The translations under genes were made by a program, and so were the position numbers. From NCBI GenBank assembly GCA_037501455.1, contig CM074865.1:18050501-18114500 (forward strand): 64,000 bases of DNA, written 5' to 3'. The stretch is from Lantana camara (lineage: Eukaryota > Streptophyta > Magnoliopsida > Lamiales > Verbenaceae). This document shows positions 34,781 to 48,659 of this stretch, one piece after another. The stretch's first letter is position 1, and each line of letters begins with the position of its first letter. Below the pieces are notes generated by a model. It saw only the letters and a list, made by a program, of their open reading frames with translations, did not search any database and was not told where the DNA came from.

Positions 34781-37624
34781 AAAAATCTCTCTAAAAGCTA
34801 AAAGTAGGTCTCTTTTAAGTGTGTCCTGAATCTTGATTCTAGCTAGTTTATTACTGTAAATTGTAATACTTGCAAAGTTCTGAAAAAGAGCTAAAACCGC
34901 TAAGTTTTTGTAAATGCCCTGTATATTTGATTTCGAAATGAAAATTTCTGACTTCGTTCCTGTGTAACTATATTATATAGAAACGGAAGAACCTTTTCTC
35001 TCACAAATATTTTTGAACTTCCTATTTTACCCTCAATAATATTACTAAGGACGTGTAAGATAATTTTTTTTTTGTTTGAAATTTGGCTACCCACGTAATT
35101 TAAGGACCCAAAACTCCCCCAAAACTAATCCCGCTCCTTCTCGGCTTCTCCGGCGAAGATAAAGTTTTGAGTCTGCTTCCTCTCCGGCCAAGATCGAGTT
35201 TTAATTTTTAACTTGAGAATCTGATGCTTCTCTTTGTTATTCTCTTAAGACTTTTAAGTCCTCAGCAGCCACCACCACTGCCCCCAGCCACCGCTGGCCG
35301 CCCGCTGCTTTAACTCTGCCGTTTGATTCTGCTCCGGCTTTGTGTGGGTCCTGTCGATCTCCGCTGCTGCCGCCTTCATCGGTCACTACTCCTATCGGGC
35401 ATCTGTTGCTCCTATTCCTATCGGCCCCACTCCCACTCAATTAACGGTTGTTCCGTATTTCCTTTGTTTGGCTATGGTTTTTTTAATTAAATTCAGTTAG
35501 TTGAACTGGCGCTAATTTGCTAATTGGTTCTGCAAACTGCACTTACCGAAGAACTCGCCTTAATTTCAGGTACCTTCTTCTCTACCTTTACTTGCAAGCG
35601 TGTGTGTACTGTGATTATTTTCGCATTCTGTTCACACTATTTCAATTGATTTCTGAAATTTGTGATGTTTAACGAGGATTAAGTTTTGTGGATTTAAAAA
35701 TAAAAAATAAGTTTGTGGAGTTGGGCTCAGTTATTTTTTTAAATGGTTGTTTTCGTGATTTGCTTTGGGATTTTCAGTTGTTTAGTGTGTTTAGATGTGG
35801 GGATTAAGATGACATTTCTCTTTGATGGTACTCTCAAAGAAAACTCAAGCAACCTTACCGAAATGGTTATTTTAAAGTTAAACTCAAAAGAGAACTGATA
35901 ACGTTAAGTATTTTCTGCCTTACATAATGAAAACTAATGCCTTCTCTTTAAGCAAAACTAAATAATTTCTTAGTCCAGTGTAAAAATGTAATCATATTTA
36001 AAATTTCTTTAGTTTGGCTAAAGAAAAAAAAAAATTCACTGTTTGTACAATTGAGTGCATACTCCGTCACAAAAGATTTGTGATAAACATATGTAAGCGA
36101 CTGGCTATCTAATTCCGTTGGGGTTGTATGCATTGCAGTCCTATTTTTACTTTAATTGGTTGCATATATGATGCGATGTGCCTACTTCTCTCGGACTTCT
36201 TGAGTTTGGGGTATTAATAGTACTTGCTAATTTCTAACTCAACCAAGTAGCAATTCAGTTTAATATTTTTTCAGAATAGTTTTACGTTTCACGGCACTTG
36301 AAATCATATTAAATCTGTCTATTCTGATGATTACTTTGTTCAGACGAGAATGATAATTTTTAATTGTGCAGTGATCCAGCAGCGGAGGATGATGACTTAT
36401 GAGGATGAGATTGTGGCTTCCTGTAATGGGTTTGTCCGCTTTCCTGCAGCAAAAAGTCAAAACAATACCTGCTCAGTGTTCATTCAGTGTAGGTTTTTTG
36501 TGATTATTGTTAGTTACATGTGTGTTTATCTGATTATTTTAAATCCATGCCATGCTTTTAATTTTGTGGAATCAATTTGTGGAGGTATGTATTATGATTT
36601 CTGCAGTGATCTTTGGTCGCTTTACTTACTGTTTTTGTGAATTTCCTCCAAAACCACCGCCGCAGGACAGCTAAGCCGATTACCACTGTATCTGCTGTCA
36701 AAAAGACACCAGTTTCTTACACTCTGAAAAACAAATAGATTTCTTTCATTATATCACATAGATTTCTTTCATTATATTTGCTGTAAAAAAGAGACATTTT
36801 TTATTTTATTTTGTTCATTTTCATTATTGTTTTTGATTCTAAAATTTGGATCGTTTTTAACTTTACATTGACCCTTCATTAGAGAAAGATGGCTTATGGA
36901 GATGGAAAATTACCGAATATCACACAAGATTCAATATATTTTTGATAGAAAAAAAATGCTTTCAGTTTTACGGACAAAGTACAGTTTTATATTATTTTAT
37001 AAGTTAATTACCCTATATATATAAGAGCGAAGTTGTACAGCTTCGTCGTCCAAGCGCAAGATTTTGCAAAGCATGGGATAATTGCGTCTTCCTACCAAAA
37101 CGACGTTATTTGATATCTCCTTCCTCACTTTGAGAGATATCTCTTCCTCTCTCACTTCAAGAGATATTTCTTCCTGGCACACATTTCTCCTCCTTCCACC
37201 TCCACCTCGTCCTTGCAGATATCTCCTCCTTCCTTCCTCCACTGACTTCTCCACAGCAGTGCGGATTTCAGATTTCATCGGTTGTCCACGTGAAGCTAGA
37301 ACACTGCAATCACATCATGTTCAAGCAGAATTTCAGCTGTAAGTTACTGGATTTCTTTTTGCAGAAAGCGCTCTAAACAGGTGTTAGTGAATTTCTTAGT
37401 TTGCTCTCTTGTTCATTGAATTTCGGTACGAGTCTTAAATTTCCGTTGTGTTTCTGATATCGCTGGCACACTGCATAGTGCATATTCTATATCAATTCTC
37501 TAAATTATGGAACTGATATAGGCTTCAAACCATTACCTCAAACACGCACACTTGAATAATCATAAGAATAGTACAAACCTTGATTGTGTTTCGTGCAATT
37601 GATTGATCGATCAGCATAAATCAG
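34781..37624. other. Non-coding stretch with a GC-rich leader-like segment
   Basis: No gene is recognised. 35110-35450 is GC-rich and CpG-rich with Pro/Ala/Ser-coding triplets on the + strand and a CAG|GTACC splice-like site near 35570, like the 5' leader of a lost gene. A short open frame around 36349-36480 (QQRRMMTYEDEIVASCNGFV) is preceded by TGTGCAG and is unidentified. A three-unit degenerate repeat GAGATATCTCTTCCT lies at about 37110-37175. Confidence 0.35.
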
Positions 37625-39118
37625 ATGGATTGGGGTAACGTGACTGCTGAGGATCTGGTTGAGCCTTTGCGAGAAGTGGACTGGTCATTGCCGCCGTATC
37701 CGCTCTCGGAATTCTTCTCTCCACTCACTCTGCTGCGTTCTTACGCCAAATGGAACAGTCACCTAAAGTGCAACCTCTATTAGTAATTTCCTATCCTTTT
37801 TGTATTTGCTGGAACGATAATCCATCTGCATCAAAGTCACAACTGTGGAATTATTTTTTTGGCTATGTTCATAGATTGATAGTGATTTGCATATGTGGTT
37901 TATTTATTATGATTTACTTTTTGGCCCAGTTAGTTGGGAAAATGAATAAGATTAGGAATTAGACCTTTAATTGTTGAACTTTTTTCCCTTCCTAAGGTTT
38001 TCGTCCCTAGGAAACTTATTTGTGAATTATGATGTATTAGTATTAGCTGGAAATAGAATTACAGTTTTTGTTCTTTTTACCTTCTGTGTATGATCGCTGC
38101 TGTTATGCCGCATACTGATTCAATTATTGTAGTTGTAATCTTATATTTGCAGCTGCCGGACCAATTATTTCATCTTGATTATTTTCATTCTCGGTAAGAT
38201 AAACCAAATTAATAGTCACTGACTCGATACCTGTGTGTAATGGCATATATTTAAATACTACCTTTTAGTACGGTTCTTGATTAAAGTAATTCTTTGTTTG
38301 CGAGTTCCAGGGATGGGATTTCTTAGAAAGCCTCCTGCAATTGTTGACAGCTCTGAGCATTGCTTTTCTTAATTATAGGTATTCAATGTCAGAATAAAAT
38401 TGCTTTGCTAATCTGCTTTATTGAAGTGAATTAGTGGTAGTATCTTGTACATTATTTTCGAGTCCTTTACTCATTTCTGTTCTTTCTGATTATTTATGTT
38501 GCCAATATTTGGGTTTTTTAGTTCCGCATGTACCTTTAGTGAAAAAGTAACAAGAACTATCAGACGGTTTTCGCCACGTTTGGCTGCCAAAATGAGACCT
38601 CCTTTGACGTAAGTGCATTTGCAGCTGATAGAGCTAAGTATTTAATCATGCTCCTTACGTAGTTGTACAATTTGTTCAGGCCTGTTATTCGGTGGCGCCC
38701 GTCTGCAAAACGGACAAATACATATATGTGGACGGCCTCGATGGGTATTTGTCTTGGTATTTTCTGTAGGTACAAGATCCTTAGCATCCTTATCCTTGAC
38801 TTCATGTGTAGGGATTAATGTTACTATGTAAGTTATGAGCAACTTTTCATGCTGCAATGAGTTTCATCCTCTGGTTTGTCTCCTATGGCATTTATAGTGT
38901 CTCATGGGCACTTCTTATTGGCCTTCTGGGTATTGTAATTTTTCACTTTTGAGTTTCTATTCTGATTTGCGTTTATTTAGATGTTTTTAACCTCTCTCTC
39001 TTTCTCTCTCTCGGCTACCCTCATTCATGCAAGCTTGAGGACCCCACACCTGAAAGCTCGTCTGAACACATTCCCTGAGGAATTCCGTGCAGTTTGACGC
39101 AATTATAGTGAGTTGTAA
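37625..39118 (+). pseudogene. PRA1 family protein A-like gene, frameshifted and with a late nonsense codon
   Basis: Seven exon pieces match a plant PRA1-A protein (small four-helix membrane protein of the endomembrane traffic system). They are MDWGNVTAEDLVEPLREVDW and SEFFSP...KWNSHLKCNLY (37625-37782), then CRTNYFILIIFILG (38153-38193). GMGFLRKP and LTALSIAFLN follow, in two frames (38311-38378). Next come TFSEKVTRTIRRFSPRLAAK and MRPPLT (38522-38608), then PVIRWRPSAKR with a one-base shift into ICGRPRWVFVLVF (38680-38769). The last are FILWFVSYGIYSVSWALLIG (about 38872-38929) and HASLRTPHLKARLNTFPEEF, RAV, stop, RNYSEL (39026-39118). Splice sites are preserved, so loss is recent or the copy is a fractionated duplicate. 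The TGA at 39095-39097 replaces the usual Trp. Confidence 0.9.
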
Positions 39119-41302
39119 CTGGTGAATAGCAGAGCAAAGGTCAGTTGCTTTACTCCCATACTCTCATTTGTGAATTTCATTTATATTTGTTAGTTATATA
39201 TATTCTTTGTTTATTGCATTACATATTGTTTGCATTATATATTCTTCATTTATGTTTTTTTGTTATATATATTCTTTATTTGAATGCATTACATAATTAG
39301 AGTGGTTGTGATAGTAATCAGTTGAATGTATTCCCATATTGATGTGTGGATTTGAATGTCACCAATGCATGTGATTGATGTGTGTGTGTGAAAAAGCGGA
39401 TATAACTACTTAGATGGATGATTTGCAGAGGAGCCTGAGGAACTCCTACTTGTTATTTGTCATATTTGAATATATATATATTTTGTAAGTTGAAAGATGA
39501 ATTATATGCATTCTGTAAGCTGAAATAACTTCATGGAACTAGAGTTGGTGACAAGTAGGGATGCATGTAGATTTGTGACATCCCTAATTGCGTCCTTCTC
39601 CGGTCAACCTTGGACTAGCAGAATTAGGTGTTTTACAATTTACACACCAATTATTGAATTTGGTATGTTCTCCAACTTTTGAGATAAATGTTTCATTTGT
39701 TTCCTGTTATTCAAATGCAGAGCGGCAATCAGGAGCCTGTTAAGGAATTAGTTAATGAAGGAACTTGAACTTCAATAAGGTACTATTCTGCATCTTGATA
39801 AATTTGTTTTGGAACTGGTCGGCCAAGTCTACAAGAATCTGCTTCTGAAAACGTTTCAGCACAAAAATCTGTTATTTTGGTTTATTTGTCTGTTGATCAA
39901 GGTCTATACTTCATGGATTAGCTAAGAAAATTGGTCTTATTCTTTGGCAGTAGGCATGAGTATATATCAACATTATCAAATCTCAAACATCATAGATCTT
40001 TGCAGTTTTTCTGAGTTGAGTGTATGTGAATTCAATTCATTTAGAAATCTTGGATTTCATATTTCGATAACTAACTTTTCAGTAATTAAAACATTGTTTA
40101 GTTTGAAACTTTTTCCTCTATTATCGATCTTTTGGTGTGCAAATCATACAATATTTCTTAGTATTGCAGAAGATATACGGAGGAGCTTCCTACGATGTGG
40201 TGATGGTAGAGAGGGGAATGTGGTAGCAAACAAATAAGGAGAAAAATGTGGTGTGGGGTTCTTCCTGGGTATGTGAAATGTTGAAGTTCGGTGCATGAAT
40301 TGGGCTTAGTATTGATACTTGATCGGGCTTCATAGACCAAATGGTTTAAGATTTGAGGAGAATTTGTTTCAAGAAGAAAATGGTGGAGAAGTTTAAAGTA
40401 GAAAACAGACGTTTTGGTTATTGACATGATTCCATTAATTTTTTCTTTTCTAATATTTGGAAATACACAAGAAATAGTTTATTCTGTCAATTTGGTTTAG
40501 TTGCAGGAAAAAGACTTATTCATCTTGAATATCTTAATTAAATATTAGAGATTAGAAACTTAATTTTGTGTATAAAATGGTTTTAAATTCCTCATCAATT
40601 AATACTATTCATGTCGGACAGAGACCTAATTACAATATCTCTTGCTTAAGTTTTTGAAATGATAGGCTTTGGTCTTTCTACCTTTGACTTATATTTTTTA
40701 GATTGATTTTGTATACTTGGAATAAGATTATAGAGCCATTAATGTAGAACTGGAAGGGATAATTTTACCGATGAGCGCTGGTGTACTCAAAATGAGGTTG
40801 TGATTCTTGATTTATTTTTATTACAGAGCTTCTATTGTGGAACCGAGATGAATAAGTTAACTAAGGGATAGTGAATAACTTATTCAATGAAGTCATATAT
40901 GCTATTGTTTTTTTATCTTCTACTTTTTAGGAAGTTTAGAAATTTTTGTTAAACTTGATTTTCCTTTCTGCTCTTTTCATGTGAAACATGGAATGATTAT
41001 TTTACCAATAGGCTTGGAACAGTACAATCAAAATTTAGTAGTATTATAATAGATTGCATATAAACTTTTGGTCTATTTTATGGTTTATTTACACTCAACA
41101 ATTATGTATTGTGTCAAATTTGATGTATTTATTATACATTGTTCTTGAAGATGTTTTGTTGAAGATAAATTGTAAAATGCACATATGCACGAAAAATAAA
41201 AATATAATTTATAATATATTTTATAAGTTTGAGTGTTGTAATATTTTTAATGTAGATTGTACAACAAAAAATATTTTTTATGATATCATCTATATAAAAA
41301 TA
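39119..41302. other. No gene seen
   Basis: This AT-rich intergenic sequence has no recognised domain in any frame. A few short frames (for example 39944-40237 and 41054-41311) have no family features. GTGACATCCCTAATTGCG at about 39577 resembles an LTR start but no partner was found. Confidence 0.4.
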
Positions 41303-43530
41303 CTAGTTTAGCGGATCGCGTAATGCGCGGTAACTTTTACCCGGTAATATAAATTATTATGAAGTTGTGATATGTACATATTTTATTATTTAGGGGTTCA
41401 TATATAATATTTGTGTTCATTAACTCAATAAATTTATTGTTAAAGAAATAATGTTAAAAGATTGCATGCCTTAAAACACACATGTAGCTTATTATACATT
41501 AACTTGCATAGAAGTAACTTATTTACATCATAAAAGTAGAGTACAAGATATATTATCATTGGAACTTTTGTCATGAGAGTTGCAAAGCACTTGGAATTCA
41601 AACAAACACTTGAAAAGATTTCAATTTCAAGATCGATTAGAAGGTGGTTCCATATTGATGAATCAACCCCCACCTTGATTTATTTCATTACCTATATCTT
41701 CGCATCTGATGCCGTTGCATCCCCAATGCCTTCCACAAGGGTCCACTAGTTCGAGGTAATCGGGCTATGAATTTTTTTCGACCCATAATCTCTTTCTCAA
41801 TTACCATTGCCTCTAGTCTAAAAGATTTCAACTTCAGGATAGATTAGAAGGCGACCCATAATCTCTTTCTCAATTGCATGAGTATTATCAAATGTTTCGG
41901 CAATATCAACACCGATAGAAGAGCGTGAAAGTAACAAAGAGACAAATAAAATATATACATAAATATATTAAAGTTTGAATATAACTTTCAAATAGAAATG
42001 TGTCTACCACGTTATATAACTGAATATAATTTGTAAAGCAATTCACTGTATGGTTTTTAAAACTTTTATCTGTTTACTGTTCTTACTATTAAAAACATAT
42101 CCAACAAAAAGATAAGAGTATATCAATTTACTGTCCTACCATTAAAAACATATCCAACAAAAAGATAGAGTATATCAATTTACTGTCCTACTATTAAAAA
42201 CATATCCAACAAAAAGATAGAGTATATCAATTTACTGTCCTACTATATATCAATTTACTGTCCTCCTAATCTTATTATCCTAAATGCAAAAAAATAAGAG
42301 TATATCCAACAAAAAAATTGGATTGGATAAAACAATTTCAAGAGGGAAAAATTAAAAAAAAAAAAAACTCTTTATCAAAAAATCAATTAAGAACTATGAC
42401 ATCATCATCATCTGAATCCTCAAGTTGCAACGGTCCTCACACACCATTTTTACTATCACCAACTAGCTGAACAGATTGGTTCTCAAACAATTGGTATTTC
42501 CTCTTTTTATGAGGACTTCTTTATGAGTACTTACTTTTTAGGTTCTCCCCTCAACTAAGTGCTCTCATGCTTTGCTTCTGATCTGGAAAAATCAATTAAT
42601 TATACAAAAGAGAACTAAATTTGAAAATTTGAAATAAAAATAGCAAAAGTGAAAGCATCCAATTTTCAATAAATTACCTTAGAACAGAATTGATTTTTGT
42701 CATCCAATAATATTAGTAATGAAAGATCCTGTATCCAAACATTCAGATAGCTTAACAATACAGGATCAGTTTGCATCAATGTAAAGTGAGTTGCTTTCCT
42801 GTTCCAGAAAAGCCAAAAGACAAAAATTCTTTTAGAGGCAATATTGAAGGAAATAATCAAAATTCTACTGCAACATCCATTGTCAGATGGAAACCAGAAT
42901 GTATAAAAGAACATCAAGAACAAAGTTAATTAGAGAAATAACAATTATCATATATGTAAGTGTGTGATTCTGATTATTATTGGTTAAACATGTTTTCAAG
43001 CGAAAATTGAATTTTATCTTCCTGAAATAGCAAACATAATACCATTAGATTCATCTCAAATCTAATCAAGAAATACCCCATAAGCACTAATCACTGGGTG
43101 TGTAGTTTGAAGGCTTGTAGTTAACCAAATCCAACTCACAAAATGTAACCAAATTTCCAGGGATCCATAATGTACTTGAAACACAAGAAACACAAAAAGT
43201 AAAATCTCTAACAACAAATAGTTATCTTACAAGAGCAAGCAATTAAGTAATTGGTCATTAATATTATACGGACCCGAAGCACACGAGATCTCCAGTCACC
43301 CGAAATTTGTTGTTAGTTTGAGGTGTATGGTATAAGTGGAAGCAAGTGTTTCTCGTGAATCATTCTACCCGATTGTATCTGCAAATAAAGTAATATATCT
43401 TATACTGCTAGATTAAATAAGGAAATTTTGAATGGATCGTGAAACTATTGAACCTGAACATTATCATATGTTTCGACAACATCATTATCAATGCTAACAA
43501 AAGCACCTAAAGTTAGCAAGGACACAAAGA
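41303..43530 (-). mobile_element. Possible Helitron, 3' end at 41303, 5' end not found
   Basis: Read on the minus strand, the left border is ACCGCGCATTACGCGATCCG followed by CTAAACTAG and a host T. This is a short CGCG stem-loop about ten bases before a terminal CTAG, as expected for a Helitron 3' end inserting before T. The 5' TC end was not located, so the right limit given is only the start of the next element. No Rep/helicase frame is present, so it would be non-autonomous. Confidence 0.35.
42073..42265. repeat. 52-bp minisatellite
   Basis: Copies start near 42073, 42127, 42179 and 42231 (partial) and share TTTACTGTCCTACTATTAAA, then ACATATCCAACAAAAAGATA. Spacing is 52-54 bp and copies are nearly identical. 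Confidence 0.9.
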
Positions 43531-45171
43531 AAGTGTTTGATCCATAAGATTAGCTGTTTTTTCATCATTTAATTTGGTGTTTGATACTGAAGAGTAAATG
43601 TCTTGGGCCCATTCACTTTAATCGGCGGCCCGTTGGAAGCCCTGTACGACACCCTGATTAAGCCCCGAAATGAATCTCAGGGGGGAGGGTTCCGATTAAG
43701 TCAATTTAATGGCGTGTTGTTTTCCCCCCAAAATACCATCCCTAAATTGCCCTCTTTGGAAAACTTTAGCCATTCCCAACTTCACTCTCTGTCTCCTGAC
43801 CAAAAAAAAAACTTCACTCTCTCTCTCTGCTTTCTAGGGTTTGCGATTTTGAGATAGCGAGGGTTTTCAAGAAGAGTTCAAGGTAACACTTTCGAAAATC
43901 TTTTCCCTGGAGAGGTAATTTGTTTCTACGCAAAGTTTCTAACTTTTCTCAAAATCTCTCATCGGTTTTCGCTACGATATGAGTCTTCATCTATGGATTT
44001 TAATGTTTGGACATATTATTGTCGTTTAGATTATTATAATGATTGAAGAGTTCACCTGTTGAAATATAACCTTTGTTTAGATTTTTTTAATGACTGAAGA
44101 TTTCACTTATCAAAACACAATCTGCGCAACAAAAGATAGGGGAATTAATGTTTGCATTCAGTTTTGTTAGACTTTTTGTTGCTATATTTACATAAAAAAT
44201 TGGATTAATGTATAGCCTGTATGAGCAATGTAATCCTTGCTATTAGTTGTCTGTTCCCCTGTTTTTCTTCTTCTTCTTTTTTTTTCCCTGTAGTATAAAG
44301 AGTGTGTTGTTCTAACACAAGACGATGACTATGTTATTTATTTTTGTCTTTTTGCTCCAAATATGTTGAACTGATCTACACTGTTGATAATGTGATATTT
44401 TATATTTTACACACATCATCACGACTTCTATATTCTCAATGGTTGAATCATTTGTTTACTGTTGTTTGGAGTGTTTGGAGTTGGATTACATGTAGCCCCA
44501 CCTTAACCAATTAAACATATTTTAAGATTCTGACATATACACTTCTTAGGAGATGGAGTCAAATCTGAAATTTAAGCTTTTGCTGCTGCTTAAACTTCTG
44601 CTACTGCAGACGAACACCTTTATGGTTATGTTGTCTTTGTACCTTGTTTATGTTGTTAAAAGAAATGAAGAGCTTAGGCAAAGGAAGAAACGTACATGGT
44701 CTATGATAACAAAACAACCCCGATCAAATGAGCCAACTTAGAAGATACACTAAGATTAGTGATACAAGTTGTATTGACAACCTACGAATGGATAGAAACG
44801 CTTTTTGCAGACTGTGCTATCTTCTACAACATTTAGGAGGTCTCACACATGAGCGCTTCGTGAGTATACCTTTTAAGGTTGTAATGTTCCTTAATATACT
44901 AGCACACCACAAGAAGAATCGAGTTATCATGGGTGATTTCATTGTTTCCGGTCAAACTATGAGCAAATATTTTAGAGAAACCCCAGTTTTTCTTGTGAAG
45001 CCAACACCGGTTGCAAGCACATGTACAAGTCAGCCTTGGAAACATTTTACGGTAAATGAAAATTCAATTGAATTCTGTTTTTTTATTAATATTTTTATGA
45101 CATATCCGTATCCTCATAACTTATATTACAAATTGAGGTTTCAGGAATGTTTGGGTGCGTTGGATGGTACA

Positions 45172-48100
45172 TGTAGCACCCCAAGCGGTGGGCTACCACA
45201 CCCCCGCACTATGACCCGACACGTGTACGAAATGGAAAGTCCGCACACGCACCATGTCACAGCGAACGGGTGACAAACGAAAACCAACCTAAGCTAGGCA
45301 GTACCTAAACCCTGTACAAGCGCAAATATGCAAAACCTGAATGCGGAAGCGATACAAAAATACGAATTCTCAAAAACTTTAATCAGCAATCATGATTCAT
45401 ATATTTCAAAAAGTAAATCAACATCGACTAAACGGGTTCAACTGGCCCTAGAAACCTGTCCCGATCAAATATATAAACAAAACGGGTTCAGCTAAATCGA
45501 GCACCTGTCCTAACCTGTCCCGAAATTCATACATTCGAGTTATAATTATAAACCTGAGCAAAACCATATCATAAGTAATGTTATCATAAATTGAAACAAA
45601 GTACATAACAAACTCAGACGGACTGACACAACTTACATAAACAAGATTTCAAACATAAACCGAAGCAACACACTTAACAACTTAAACGAACAGATACAGA
45701 CTCAACAGACACTGACAGCTGCCTAGCTCAAACCTGCAAGAACTGAAAAGTGGGAAAGAGGGGTCAGTCTCTAGAAGACTGAGTGAGCAGGGGCGATACA
45801 TAAATATAGAAACATGCACATGCAAGTCATAAATCCCGAGCAAGGTTTTATTTAAAGTTAGTTCCCAAGAGCGCAAGAGAATAACTAAGTAATGCTCGGA
45901 CTTTACGACTAATCATATTAAATTCATTAAGTTCATAATTCATACATAAACATAAAGGCTCGGCGAGTGAGAGTGCATCATCTCCAACCAAACTCCGACC
46001 GAACTAAATCCCAATGACGAAAACTGAAATTAAACACAAACCGTAAATGAGGTGGGACTAGTACAAGGGATCACCATCGGCCCTTGCCTCCCCGGATAGC
46101 CACTTGCACTAAGTCCCTGGGCCCGTGCATTCATAATCATATTCTCGCCAAAACATTTGATTCATAAGAAACATAACATATTTCATAATTCATTAGAACA
46201 GGTTACTCGATAATAATTTACTCGATGACTCCACTTTGAAAATAACATATATATATATATACATAAGGTTTTGGCCAAATTTGTCAGATAAGGTTGTAGG
46301 GTTTAATATGTAACTAGAACGAAAACACCCTCACCTGGTACCAGACAAAGCCAAACCCCAAGCAAATGGTTCACCCCGGACGACCACAAGTCACCTCCTC
46401 AGGTGCACCTGTACCAACTGAACACACAAAACACAGTACAGAACTCAGACTCAGACAACCATATAAAGACGCACGGCACATGCTCAAGCACTTAAGAAAT
46501 GCAATCACATAAGCAAAGTTCCCATTCATACTAATTACTTGCAAAATAAAATATCACATAACTCAACATATTCATAAAACATATCAAGAGATGTTCTTAT
46601 GCATAATTAATTCAAACAAACAAAATGGAAAGGCAATGCATGTCACATTATTTCATATAAATTCATATATCAAATAACCAATTCATATTCGTACGAATAA
46701 CTTATTTCTTAAGTGCAAAAGTTTCTAATTTAAGCATATAAGTTGTATACAATTCATATATCGCATAATAGGTTTATTTTAAATTAAGTAATTAAACCTA
46801 AATTACAAAGTCTCAAATGAAATCATCCAAGACATACTAATTCAATTCATGCTAAATCATAATTTGCATAACAAATTCTTATATCATATAATAAATTCCA
46901 ATTCAATTTAAGTGATTAGACTAATTAAAAAGCTTCAAGCTTAGGCATAATAATTTCTCTTAATCGAAACCATAATTAGCATATTTGTTTATCAATCGAC
47001 AAGGATTAATTAATTGAAGTCATACAATTTATATGTTTAGTGAAATTACACATACACCCCTTCAGACTTAAACAAATAGCATAAATTTAACATATCGGGT
47101 CCAATTTGCAAATCAAGATATTCATACATATCACATTTCACTTAATACATGATTTTATATCCGTTGGCATACATATTGATCGACAAATACAACAATACAC
47201 AATTTATTGCAATTAAAACAATTAATTTCTAATATTTCAAAATACATAAAATAAATCACAACAAATCAACCAGACATTCGATTGACGAACGGAAAGTGGC
47301 GTTGAACTCACCACGACGAGAGGAACTTGCTATCCGAAGAGCGTCGGAACGCCGCCACCGGAACCAGCCGAACCGCCACTTACAGCCGGTGGTCGGAAAA
47401 TTCCCCGGGAGGACAGAAACGTGCGCCTCGGCCTGCTTAACAAAAGCCCTCAACCAATTTCAGAAAATACCCAACACACCGGATTTCGTTGACGAAAAAC
47501 CGAACTAAATCCCAATGACGAAAATTGAAATTAAACACAAACCGTAACACGAAAACGAAATCCGAACATATCACTGAAAAGCCCGTAGTGAGGCCTTCGA
47601 AAGCCCCTAACCAATTTACCGGAAAAATCACCGAAAAAGAGAGTCGTTGGTCCACGGCCGGTCCGCCACCGGTTCGCCGCCAACCATCGTTTCTGAAGTC
47701 GGGGCCAACGCCATCAGCTAAGTTTCATCATTCTAAGCAACTTTCGTGAAGGAGCCACCACCAAAACTGGCCGGAAAAAGGTCCCAAACCGCCGTCGAAA
47801 GTCTGTCGATGCGCCACTTGCCGGTTCAGCCCCCTCCGGCCATCCTTGGCCCAAAATGACACCGGAAATGGAATCAGGGGGCCGGAAAAGGTAGGGAACT
47901 GGCCCCTCTCGCCGGAAAGGATCGTCGGAACGCGGCGGAGCGATGTGCTACAGTGCACGCGCCACCGCCGCCGTCGTCCGGCCACCACTGGCCACGCCGC
48001 TGGAACTGGAGTTGCGCCGGGAGGTCATCTAACCAATGCTGGGCCGCGTGTCTAAGAGAAGTCGTCGGAGACCTCCGCGAAGAGGCGACGAAGTGGCGGG

Positions 48101-48659
48101 CGTGACTCCCGCCGCCTGTACCTTGTCGTAGCGCCACCACCGCTGGGTTTCAGGACCCGATTCTTGTACCAATGTGACGGGCTCATCGAGCTGATAAATT
48201 TCCACTACTCAAACGTCGAATTTCGTCGAGAAACAAGCGAGAACGGATATGTGTGTGTTTTCACACCTCCACTGCGTGAATCGTGCCAGATCGTGGGAGG
48301 AAGACGACTGAGACTAGAGCTGAAGTTCTGGCACACAAAACGAGGATCCGGGGTATATATATCGGGTCCTCGTACGCGAAAATGGTCGGAAGAAGGGGTT
48401 AACGACGCCGGAATTGGGCAAACTTAGAGTCTACGGACTCGTCTCGATGCCCCGAACGCAAAGCAGGGGTCAAAAAGGTCGAACTCTCAACCGAACGAGA
48501 AATGATCGGAAAACCCCTTAAAAGAGAAAATTACAAAAAGGCCCCTAAACTCTGAAAGAGTTCAAAATAGTGTCACGCAAAGTACAAAATCACCGAATTA
48601 AACACATAAGGAAGTTGAAACATGGCGTACCTTATTTGTAGGACGAGCGGGGTGTTACA
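45172..48659 (-). mobile_element. Solo LTR (3.5 kb) of a Gypsy-type element
   Basis: Ends TGTAGCACCCC and GGGGTGTTACA are 11-bp imperfect inverted repeats with TG...CA termini. Flanks GTACA and GTACG are a 5-bp TSD with one change. The insertion falls exactly between LDGT and YIEV of the transposase. On the minus strand it starts TGTAACACCCCGCTCGTCC, like the LTR at 62280 (TGTAACATCCCGATCGTTC), so the orientation is minus. No internal domain or second LTR is present. GC-rich frames at 47256-48140 look like leader sequence, not genes. Confidence 0.75.
45998..47555. repeat. 46-bp direct repeat inside the solo LTR
   Basis: CCGAACTAAATCCCAATGAC, followed by GAAAAYTGAAATTAAACACA and AACCGTAA, occurs at about 45998 and 47500, with one mismatch and 1.5 kb between. 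Surrounding sequence differs. Confidence 0.8.

Noticed and set aside
37005..37040. Helitron 5' end (CCTATATATATAAGAGCG)
   Set aside because: It lacks the initial TC after an A, and the only 3' end seen (41303) points the wrong way.
36997..37278. Arg/Glu-rich minus-strand frame with repeats
   Set aside because: It arises from a short purine-rich tandem repeat; no domain, and the opposite strand is equally open.
39577..39600. LTR start (GTGACATCCC)
   Set aside because: No matching end, TSD or LTR-like body was found nearby.
47256..48427. Cluster of GC-rich open frames on both strands
   Set aside because: They lie within the solo LTR, are mutually overlapping, and have Pro/Arg/Ser-rich composition without any domain.
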